DNA from: Spirogloea muscicola
Lineage: Eukaryota > Streptophyta > Zygnematophyceae > Spirogloeales > Spirogloeaceae
Direction: 5' to 3'
DNA: 29,102 nucleotides
NCBI GenBank assembly: GCA_009602725.1
Contig: WELB01000232.1
Span: forward strand, 1-29,102
Part shown: positions 20,901 through 29,102 of the stretch, one piece after another
Numbering within the stretch: position 1 is the stretch's first letter
Layout: each line of letters begins with the position of its first letter
The notes under the pieces: model-generated
What the model saw: only the letters and a program-made list of their open reading frames with translations
Told to the model about the DNA's origin: nothing
Databases searched by the model: none
Made by a program: the position numbers and the translations under genes

Positions 20901-23900
20901 GCACGACACCTCACTCAAACCACCATGACTCCATGCGATGCATGCAAGCAAATTGGACAGACAAGGAGTGCCAGGCATTGCAGCCTTCTGCTAATCATGA
21001 TTCTGCTTATGGCTGGGGCCTGCAAGATTTGGACGGTCATTCCTTAGCTGCTAACAGTCAAATGTGGGCTAATGTCGGACAGCAAGGAGCATGAATGGCA
21101 GCACAACCTCACCTCAGGCCGAGACATGACCTTCAGTCGTGCAAGCGCCCTTGATAAGACTGTAGCACCCACCTGTAAGATTGTCAAGTCATTCAGAACA
21201 ACCAAGGATTGCGGTACTGCTTGGAGGACCTTGAGCACTCGCTACTGATAGGCAAGATAGAGAGGTGCCCAAGTCCCAGACCTTTGCTCCGCAGCCACCA
21301 CACCGCATGGGGAGCGCAGCCAGGGCAGCCATGACGCCCTCCCCAGCTGCCCTGGCCACTGGAAGGTTCAGACTGGGCTTTGCTTCCATGTCAGGTAGCT
21401 CTGAGAATTTTCTCATGAAGCCCCTGTCAATCCAGTCCTGTCCAGCAGAAGAAGTCAAACATGCATTTATATTATGCTTTTCCCAGCAAGCACGCACATG
21501 AGAAGTGTCACGGGCAGCCATTATGCTCTATCATATGTCCTGTAAATGTGCAGTATCAGATAACGTCTATCATCCTCAAACGGAGCTGGAGCATATCACA
21601 ATATAGTCTCTGGATTTGCAAGCTTCACATGACTGGCGGATGGCCCTGCACTAGGGCCTTCTTGTATGCCTAAGAGCTCCTTCTCATGGTAAAGATGTGC
21701 AGCTTCAACTCTGACCCTGCCTAGCACTTAGTCACTAACAGGCCCCACACATGCTGGCGATGACGTCTTCATCAACTAAGTGAGCAACTCATACCTTGAG
21801 CAGCCACAGAAATGAGCCTTCAAATGCCAGGTCCCCTCGTGTGGCAATTGCGTACTTGTTGCCAGTGCTGTGGCAAATACATTTTCTTGGGCATCTTTTC
21901 AGCATCTTGACATGGACACAGTTGCTGAATGCTCTCTACATTGCATACTTGACTGCGCTAGTGCTGAAGCTTCCAAGTAGATCTTGCCAGCTTGCACGTG
22001 GCAACTACCTGATCAAGCTGAGATACTTTAGTTGCGGTTTGAATGGCTTAAGTGATTTGCCGAGTAGGTGCCTTTGCAGATTTTCTGCTAGTGGAGGGCC
22101 CTGCCGTATCAACAATAAGCTTAGCATTGTGACAGCAGATGGAATCAATCAAGACCTCAATTAGCGCTTATCAGCTCACCAGCTTACAGACAAGGCGAAG
22201 AAGATTTGAAACCTTTAATACTTACTAATAGCTGACCTGTCGAACTGCGAAAACGCCTGCCTTTGGCCTGGGGTGGACGTCCGAGGCATGGATATCCCCT
22301 GCAGCAAAGATGCCAGAATGGCTAGTGGATTGTAGAGTCTCCTCAATGGATACAAAGCCGTTCCGGTCAAGGGCTAATTCCGTGCCCTTTAACCAAGCTG
22401 CGGCACCGCCCTGTTCAGGTCAAGTGACATTGTTGTGATATTCTTGTATTCTTAATGAAGAAGAGGATGTCAATGACATACTGAGAAGGTGTTGGTCAAT
22501 CAGGATATAGATAGACCCCTCAAGCCTACCTCTGTGCACCAAAAGCATTCACTGAAGGCAAACTTCTGGCCAGTTGTTGACAGAAGAACGTTTTCTTGAA
22601 CCTCTGCAATCCCATCTGACTGCAAAATCTGTACACCTGAACATGAGGAGCATGGAATGGTGGGTGCTTGGTCTTGGCAGGAAAGACATTTAGAACATGG
22701 AAGTGTGAAGCAGAGGAACTGCATAAACGGACCAGACAAAGGAGTTGAGGGGTTCTGTGCAGCAACTCATAAGCTGTGCTGCACAATTGGATGCTAAACA
22801 TGTCACGAAGCAGGAAGCTAGAGGGGTGCACGACCTCGGTCATGTAGTATCTGCTCAAACATCTTGCCAGCAGCTGGCGCGTGCATTGGCAGCAACCGAC
22901 TTCGAGTATACAGTTGGAATGAGAGCCCCCCAGTGCTTTTGCCACGATTCTGCAACCCAAAAAGCAAAAGTCAGGATGTGCTCTTGTAGGCTTCCAAGCA
23001 CAGAATGGGCGTACAATTGCAGGCTGTAGAGATCTTACCATGACTGTCAAACACACGCACAATTGAACACTATGCACTATGATGTTAACCCCAAAGTCAG
23101 CCCTCCACACACTCAAGCTTGCCAACAGCTAAGTGTCGTTATCATAGTCATATACTCCTGGCTGCAGCCAGGAGTTCTAGCAGAGAAGCTAATTGGTTGG
23201 TTGCTTATATAGTTGGTCTTTGAGCACAAATGCCACGAAGGTGTTGTTACTGCTAAGCACCTTAAGCTCTTCAACCAGGCGATGCTGCATAGCCAGGCAG
23301 AGCTCTACGCCGCCTGCCCCACCACCTACGATCGCAATTCTCTCCTCCTGGCTCAGCTAAGTGCAAGGGCGAGTCACAAGCAGGAAACATCCACGACTGA
23401 AGCTGGGTACGATGGGACAATGAATAAGTGCCTCTGCTTGAAGGGCCTGCAGCGCAATCATGTAAATGCCACACTCTTGAGAATCATGTAGATAAAATAG
23501 GTGGCAGCTTCGTGGAAGTCTATCTCGAGGTCGCAGGAGCTTTGTACCTCAGAAGGGCAGGATGTGATCCGATCCAATGTCTTTTGCCAGCGCTCGTGGA
23601 AGAGGTTGATAGGCTTGACCGGTGTCGTATACTTGGCAGCTCCTGAGACTTGTTGCTGCAATATGCCAGCGCTTGTAGACGACTTCAAGACCTCAAGCTA
23701 CATTGCCAGGCGGAAGGAGCAAAGAGCAGTGGTATGCACGCTGAGATAACATGTCCAGCAGGTGGGTGGGTCTACATGATTGCAACAGCCAGTGATAGAG
23801 CATTTGGTATGACAGCATACGAGAGAAGTGACACCGATGTCAAGCGAAAGAACATCAAACTTCATGGGGGGCCGCCCATCGAGAAGAACTTGCTTGAGCT

Positions 23901-24986
23901 GCACAGCAAGTATCCCAAGAGCAGCTGAAGAAAACGCTAGCAGTGCACTACTGCAAAGCATGCTGACAGGCATCTCTACTATAATCAAGAACGTCATCTT
24001 CATGTGCTGCATCGTTTAGGAGGACATCACAACACCTGCATGTCAATGCCACTTGCTGAGCAGTGGATCAGACGTGCGCCCGCAAACCGTGCTAGCCTAC
24101 GCAGGTCGATGTGACAGTCCTCGTATGTATAATGGCCTGTCAGCAGAGGCGCTCATACTCACTTTAATGGCCTGTCAGCAGCAGGCCCTTATGACGGAAC
24201 ACCACAAGTAGATCAGAAGCCATCTACATAGGTACTGGGAATGCTTACGGACCATCCACTTGACCCATGATTGGATACTTAGGGGTCTAAATTGAGGCAA
24301 CTGGTCCCATCTCTTCTCCTTTAGTCTTCAATTCAGCACAGTACAAAGATGACAATCTACAGCTCGGATATGTGCAGACAGTGTAACTCCAGGGATCTGC
24401 CATAGGGTTTGAAGAGGACCTGCCACGTAGCCAGGGAGCATGCCACTGTATGGTGTATGAACATCCCTACTAACGAGCGTCAATCTCACGCCAGGCATGG
24501 GCTTCATACCGAAGCTCTTTAGCACAATGACGTGACTGCACAAGTACATACATGCCAAGATGTTAGACGATAGGAAGGCTCTTCTAGTCACTTGCAGTCA
24601 CGCATGGCCGTGTTAACAGAAGCTGCAAAGTCTGTTTCACGGCACGCCACTAAACCACGTCCCAAGGCCAGATCATGATTAGCTGTCTATTTAAGCTTTC
24701 AGACGCTGGATGTAACGGTAGCTCAGGCTTGTGAGCACAAAAAGCTCAATCAATGGCACTTGAGTACCCGCTCTGTAGGCCACCAGCAGATGAACGTTAA
24801 ACCGTCCGCATGGCAGCTACCTTGACGTGCTGAGGACTTGCTCAGGTGCATATCTACACTAGCCATCTCAATGGCGTTGAATTGAAACTCTGGTAAGTGC
24901 AATAGGGTGCGTGTGATGCACCTGTGGCCACCGCCGAGGAGCACGAGGTCCTTCACCACGGGCGTCGGCTGCTGCGAGGCCCTCAT
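17990..24986 (-). CDS. selD: Pyridine nucleotide-disulfide oxidoreductase-SelD fusion (selenophosphate synthetase)
   Basis: Makes selenophosphate from selenide and ATP for selenocysteine synthesis; the N-terminal half is an NADH-dehydrogenase-like flavoprotein. Exons: 24986-24922, 24535-24420, 24136-24036, 23898-23821, 23655-23548, 23356-23261, 22949-22835, 22636-22530, 22410-22237, 22100-22009, 21867-21795, 21437-21282, 21172-21131, 20889-20830, 20519-20358, 20010-19855, 19671-19582, 19322-19275, 19142-19073, 18755-18685, 18475-18383, 18178-17990. Total 753 residues, phases consistent. Oxidoreductase: FAD glycine motif GGGH at 18-21, NAD(P)H motif GGGAGG at 167-172, FAAGD at 297-301. Sel[10 protein letters not shown] with catalytic Cys424 (not Sec) and Lys427; PDD at 449-451; GGHTSEG at 540-546; CTDVTGFG at 627-634; FDPQTAGG at 702-709. 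The ATG at 24986 follows an in-frame stop. Intron 15 is GC-AG (donor at 20357). The 3' end could instead splice at GTCTGG after IIGQ. Such fusions are known in bacteria and some eukaryotes. Confidence 0.95.
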
Positions 24987-24989
24987 GAC

Positions 24990-25140
24990 GGAACGCGCAG
25001 CTTGAGCCCTGCTGAGCTCGTGCCACGCTCAGCTCGCCAGTCGCCAGAGACGGGCAGGTGGCTCCGAGCTGCATGGAGAGCTCCAGGCAGCCGGCGACGG
25101 CCCGGCCGCCGAGACGTACGCAGCTGATCGGCCTGCCAAG
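24990..25140 (-). promoter_or_regulatory. GC-rich 5' region of the SelD fusion gene
   Basis: GC-rich sequence directly upstream of the start codon at 24986, in contrast to the AT-richer gene body, with an in-frame TGA about 65 bases before the ATG. It probably holds the 5' UTR and promoter; no specific element was identified. Confidence 0.35.
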
Positions 25141-25329
25141 AGAAGCTGAGACTCGGCGGTGGCGGCTGGGCGAGCAGGTTGCAGGGTGAGCGTGAAGCTA
25201 AGAGCTTCCGTTGATTACAGTTGGTAGAGGCAAAGAAAGCCGCTATGCATATAGAGAGGAGGCTTCCACCACTTCTTTGAAAGCCAGCCGAAAGCGGATC
25301 GATCGCTCAGGTGTCCTGCATGGTCCTAC

Positions 25330-25470
25330 CAGTCTCGCTCCAGCGATCCCAGGTGTTTGCACTGCATTCGCGGGCAGGCTGCGCTTTGGCTGCTGCTGTC
25401 GTCGCTGTGTGAACACTCTTCCGGATGCACGCTACTCTGACTTGAGGCTGCTGAATGGGGATAATTGAGC
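25330..25470 (+). pseudogene. Retroelement C-terminal scrap
   Basis: The plus strand encodes a degraded 'AGCALAAAVVAV'-like segment and YSDLRLLNGDN with a TGA (to 25468), matching the YSDLRLLTRGY end of the other copies. Confidence 0.55.
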
Positions 25471-25499
25471 ACCCATTTGTAGTAGTCACTTGCCTAGCA

Positions 25500-25640
25500 A
25501 GAGAATGTATGCCCTTCCAGAAAGAGCTCTTCCAATGATCAGCATTGGCTGGGAAAGGAAAGCCCGAAGAAGAAGAACAATGTCCAAAGGGGCCAGAGAG
25601 CTCTTAGTCACATGACTATGCAAGTACCACGAAGGATAGT
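25500..25640 (-). repeat. Retroelement 3' UTR fragment (type A)
   Basis: A minus-strand UTR with a degraded hairpin (GGCTGGGAAAGGAAAGCCC near 25548-25566), the 'ACAATGTCCAAAGGGGCC' block and 'AGAGCTCTTCC'. Confidence 0.5.
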
Positions 25641-25699
25641 CGCTTAGTAGTCCCTAGTTAGCACTTGTGTAGCTGGTGGTTAAGCGATGTCCGGACCCT

Positions 25700-25815
25700 G
25701 CAAGCCTTGACCATCAATAAGTGGGCTGGCCTTTAACAGACCATCGCCCCCTTTTCCCTTCATCTCGGCCTGGCCTTTTGCAGCCATCGCCTTCTCTAGA
25801 GAACCTGCTTCTTGC
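25700..25815 (+). repeat. Retroelement 3' UTR fragments, two in tandem
   Basis: Plus-strand degraded hairpins 'GGGCTGGCCTTTAACAG' (about 25723) and 'GGCCTGGCCTTTTGCAGCC' (about 25768), each followed by 'ATCGCC'-type C-rich sequence. Confidence 0.5.
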
Positions 25816-25904
25816 TTTTCTACAGCCACCGCACCCTCTGAAGAGTTCGTTCGTGCTTTCTGATTAATCTAGTGGAGATAAATGAAAGTACCAAAGATTT
25901 GTTG

Positions 25905-26060
25905 TACGAGGGGGGGGGAGGGCAACCAAAGCTACCCTTTTCCCCAATAAGGGGGCGAGGGCTGCAGACCGCCAGCCCAAGATGACTAGAAAAGGGTCCA
26001 AAGGGGCCAGATAGCTTGGTCCACATAAGCATGCACGTTGTTACTTGAAATGGGTGCTCA
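25905..26060 (-). repeat. Retroelement 3' UTR fragment
   Basis: A minus-strand UTR: 'AAGGGGGCGAGGGCTGCAG', 'CCGCCAGCCCAAGATGAC' and 'GGTCCAAAGGGGCC'. A run of nine Gs lies near 25911-25919. Confidence 0.5.
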
Positions 26061-26239
26061 GTAATGCCTGAACGGTTGCCACACGCCAGAGAGATGCATA
26101 CTCACAATAAGGAGCCGCTGTTCCAAAACGAGGAGCGCAATGTGCATAAATGAGATGGAGGCCACTTCGAAGCTTACACACTGGTCAGGCAAAAGCTAGA
26201 GCAGCGGATGGGCTACACAAAGTGAAGCCCTAAGCTGAA

Positions 26240-26410
26240 GGGGTCCAAAGTCACTGGGCGAGAACTCCCTCCATAGGGGGGCGAGGGCTGAAAAGGGCCA
26301 GCCCACAGAATTGACCAGATTCAGAGGAGCTGATGGGCAGGAGCGGTGCCAAGGAAGAAATCGGCTCTTCCAAGGGGGCGAGGGCCAGGAAATAAATAAA
26401 GGTCAACTAC
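26240..26410 (-). repeat. Retroelement 3' UTR fragments
   Basis: The minus-strand block 'GGGGGGCGAGGGCTGAAAAG' with 'GGCCAGCCCACAGAATTGAC' (26274-26312), then a second piece ending 'CTTCCAAGGGGGCGAGGGCC' (about 26367-26388). Confidence 0.5.
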
Positions 26411-26479
26411 CAAAGAAGTAGCTCCAGCTTAAGCTGTACTTCATGCTGTGCTACACCAACAATAAAGCTTGGCTGCTTG

Positions 26480-29056
26480 TCAAGTAAATTTCTGGATGAT
26501 AGACATGCATGATGAGCGGTAACCAGAGCCAAAGAGGTTGTAATGATTCAGATAGTGGTATAGCTTGTAGAGCTCCGCTCGCTGCTCAAAGCCAGGCTGC
26601 TTAGGTAGCACCTGCAGTATTCGTGGCCGAATTTAATATCAAAGCAACCCGGCTGACAAGGCACAGCACTGTGTATATGTCATGGCCCTCGCGTTCTGCA
26701 CAAGAGCTGCTGCATTAAAGATAATCGCAGGCATTTCTTATCCTTCGCAAAGTGACATGCGCATGACTAATTTACATGTTGCAAGGATGTTGCAAGGATG
26801 TCACAAGTACTACTTAAGCAGCAACAATCAGGACAATGACAACAACTAGATAAGCAATTCTCACCGCAAAATAAGCGCTGTAGAAAGCAGGGCCAAAGCC
26901 AGCACACCAAGACATTCCAAATTCAGCTTCGCTGTGCCCATCTGATCAAAGGAAAAGGAGCTCTATCATTCAGATCATGGAGGAATCCCGAAAATTGCTA
27001 CTCATTATTATCAGCAAGCATGGATGGTATCTACTGATGCAAGCCCATAGTGCAGCATAAGAAAGTCCAAATAGGCCCACGCCGGACACAACTCACAGTA
27101 TGTAGCTGGGTCCAATATGACATATTTCCCCTGCTTGTCAGCAGTGATGTTGCCACTCCAAAGATCGCCATGGAGGAGGGCTGGCTTTACCTCTACATCT
27201 CCCAGTAGTTCCGGCAACTTCCCCAGGAGCCTTTGACCTGTTGAGAAAAGCAAACAGAGTGGCCGCATCCACACCGTACGAAGTTAGTAGATACAGGAAA
27301 ATCGTCCTTCGGAAGTACAATGAGGAGCCCAGCATCAATGAGCTGTTGACTGCCTTTAACATGTACACAAGCTCTAGAGCTTGTGTAAAAGAATGCCAGA
27401 TTATGCCCTGTTGCCCATGATAGAGATGTCACAAGCACCAACACAACTTCAAGCCATTATGCCAGCTTGCGCAATTATCAAGTGCGATAGATCACCGAGC
27501 TGGAAGATCTCGTTGTCCTGATACTGCTGCTGTGCAAGCTGGAGTTGGTAACCCAGACGGTGGTCTTTGAAGAAGGTCGTCCAGTCCTTGGTCCAGGGGT
27601 TCGGCTGGGGCGTGCTTCACATTTGCCAGCCAGACAACCATCCTCAACATCGTCAGCACATCAAAGCATGCTTTAAGGTACTCGACATGCCTGCAAAGCG
27701 GGGGGACACTAGCTCCTGGTTAGCTTTCACCTGCCAATTGTGTTGTCAAGGTCGAAACCAAAACCCCTGGTGCTTGTCGAGTTGCTGTGCATCTCTGCTA
27801 ACTGCCTACCCAGAACTGCCTGTCAACCAAGGTAGAAGAGCATAACGCTGTCACTTCTACTTTAGCACAACAGCATCTGGAGCTCCCGTAGACTACTCAA
27901 CAATGGGAGTCAACGACAGGACGTTTCTTGGAGAGATGCAGGCTGCCCACTTGTGCAAAGAACATGCATTCCACGATGTCATGCTTCATGCTACTTACAG
28001 GTCATTCTTCTTGAAGGAGGCAAGGGGAGGTGTATGGCCCAAGTCTGCTATGTGCCATTGCAGGAGATTGCAGAATATGGCACTCACTTGTCCCCCTTGG
28101 GGTGAGCCGAGCTCGATATACTCCATGATGATGAACGAGCCCCTCCCAGGCAGGGACCCGACCTGTTTCAGGCCTGCCAAGGGTTGAGCTTCAGCTTAAG
28201 AAGAGCTGGCACAGCAAAGCTGGTCTGGCCAGCAATGCTGCTTTCCTAGCCAATCACGTAACACCCCCATCCTCGGAGAGTTGCAGCATAACTCTTTCGT
28301 TTGGGCAATGTGACTGACGTGTACGGCAATGGCAGATGAAGCGCAATGTACGTTAGATTGGTGCTGCGTCGGCCCACCTTGAAAGGCTTGGGGATGCGCA
28401 GCGTGTGCGTCTCCCACATGGCCTGCAGGCCTCGGGCCTCCGCCTCGAACATGGACGGGCCGATGCTCCTGGCCAGCCCACAAGACACCGCCACATTCAG
28501 CAGCCCGGCGCCGCGCTCGAGCTGAGAGCTAGAGCCCCGCTAGCGTCAGCTAGATGGAAGCAAGAGAGAAGGCGCGCGGTGCGCATGAAATTGAAAGGGA
28601 GGCCAATTCTAGCCTTACAAATGTCCTGTTAACTGGGTAATGAGCTGGCTAAGGGGGACGCTAATATCCCCGAGTAAGCACATGCATATCTGACAAGCTA
28701 TACTGAGGAGCCGAACCACCTCCACGGAAGCCATTAGCCTGGGCTAATGCACGACCAGCACGCTGGTGAATCGCGAGTGCTTGGGAGCGCTGCAGACTCA
28801 ATGATAGCCTCATCCTATAACATGCAACGATGGCATGCGGGACGAAGGCAAAGGGAAACGTCAAGTGCCGTTTCCGACGTTGGGGATTGGAAGCGGCGGC
28901 GGGGGCAGACCTGTTGGTCTTGACGAAGAAGGGGCCGGCGTCGGTGTCGTAGCGGTGCGCCGTATTGATGCAGCCGCCGGAGACCGGCGACACGCGCGCG
29001 ACGGCCGAGGCGCCGCCCTCGGACGTGATCCAGGCCGTGACGGGGTCCGTCTCCAT
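26480..29056 (-). CDS. FN3K: Fructosamine-3-kinase / ketosamine-3-kinase
   Basis: Phosphorylates the sugar moiety of glycated proteins, which destabilises the adduct and lets it fall off (protein deglycation). Exons: 29056-28911, 28468-28378, 28162-28088, 27819-27731, 27614-27496, 27237-27097, 26941-26865, 26611-26480. They join in phase to 289 residues plus TGA. Visible: P-loop SGGCINTA with Cys29 at the position of the redox-sensing Cys known in plant and human family members; FFVK with Lys46; MFEAEARGL (55-63); [30 protein letters not shown] catalytic loop (196-203); ILDPATYYGH (from 214); [26 protein letters not shown] near the C-terminus. Length fits the family, with a slightly short tail (SIIQKFT). 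The reading frame stays open upstream through the window edge in Ala/Arg-rich sequence, so an N-terminal transit extension outside the window cannot be excluded. Intron 1 holds a retroelement end. The exon 5 acceptor (GTGAAG) lacks a pyrimidine tract. Confidence 0.95.
28569..28846 (-). repeat. Retroelement 3' end (type B) inside FN3K intron 1
   Basis: About 278 bases that match 13590-13867 with few differences. On the minus strand it encodes '[19 protein letters not shown]', 'GRALAQANG' and '[12 protein letters not shown]' with a stop at 28663-28661, then the type B tail. It lies in the same orientation as FN3K between donor 28910 and acceptor 28469. High similarity to the other copy suggests a fairly recent insertion. 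Confidence 0.85.
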
Positions 29057-29102
29057 GGCCGCGGCGCCGGCGGCGGCGGCTGCGGCGCGCGCCGCCCGGG
29101 GG

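Noticed and set aside
23821-23836. Earlier donor for SelD exon 4 at ATCG/GTGTCA
   Set aside because: It puts exon 5 out of frame. The donor at 23820 (GTATGC) keeps [17 protein letters not shown] in phase.
27903-28020. Plus-strand LGEMQAAHL resembling the FN3K 'LGR.LAEMH' block
   Set aside because: Wrong strand, inside an FN3K intron. The true block (LGRQLAEMH) is in exon 27819-27731 on the minus strand.
1-29102. CRISPR array or clustered regular repeats
   Set aside because: The repeats are irregularly spaced, of both orientations and tied to retroelement coding ends.

Overview
This window looks like nuclear DNA of an intron-rich green alga. A chlorophyte, perhaps a trebouxiophyte, is my inference. 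The support is a plant-type SLU7 splicing factor, a plant-type fructosamine-3-kinase and a pyridine nucleotide-disulfide oxidoreductase fused to selenophosphate synthetase, all cut by many short GT-AG introns. First exons and promoters are GC-rich and gene bodies are more AT-rich. No bacterial-style operon, rRNA, tRNA or CRISPR array was seen.

Three genes can be rebuilt exon by exon, all on the minus strand and head to tail. (1) SLU7, 4658-8765: 11 recognised coding exons, 5' end unresolved. (2) An NADH-dehydrogenase-like/SelD fusion, 17990-24986: 22 exons, 753 residues, in phase throughout. (3) Fructosamine-3-kinase, 26480-29056: 8 exons, 289 residues from the ATG used here; its open frame continues past the right edge of the window. 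The last SLU7 exon, its intron and its 3' flank are duplicated downstream at 2624-3226 with the exon still open.

Much of the rest (about 100-2060, 3300-3700, 9250-14510, 15735-17045 and 25330-26400, plus insertions in SLU7 intron 4 and FN3K intron 1) consists of broken 3' ends of a non-LTR retrotransposon family. Many copies encode the same C-terminus: an 'LQRS..(A/H)...RAGRALA' segment, then 'SDL(R/M)LLTRGY' and a stop. Longer copies retain the end of the reverse transcriptase and a restriction-like endonuclease region. At least three different 3' UTR types follow this shared C-terminus. The commonest carries a GGGCTGG...CCAGCCC hairpin. One roughly 70-bp hairpin unit sits inside another copy with a 9-bp target-site duplication, so it looks like a mobile unit in its own right. 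Two pairs of copies form large inverted repeats (990-1271/1533-1814 and about 10594-11073/11348-11755).

The three genes are not an obvious pathway. SLU7 acts in pre-mRNA splicing, the SelD fusion makes selenophosphate (implying a selenium-using alga), and FN3K removes sugar adducts from proteins. The most unusual items are the duplicated SLU7 terminal exon, the hairpin mini-unit with its target-site duplication, and the FN3K exon 1 that stays open into a retrotransposon fragment.
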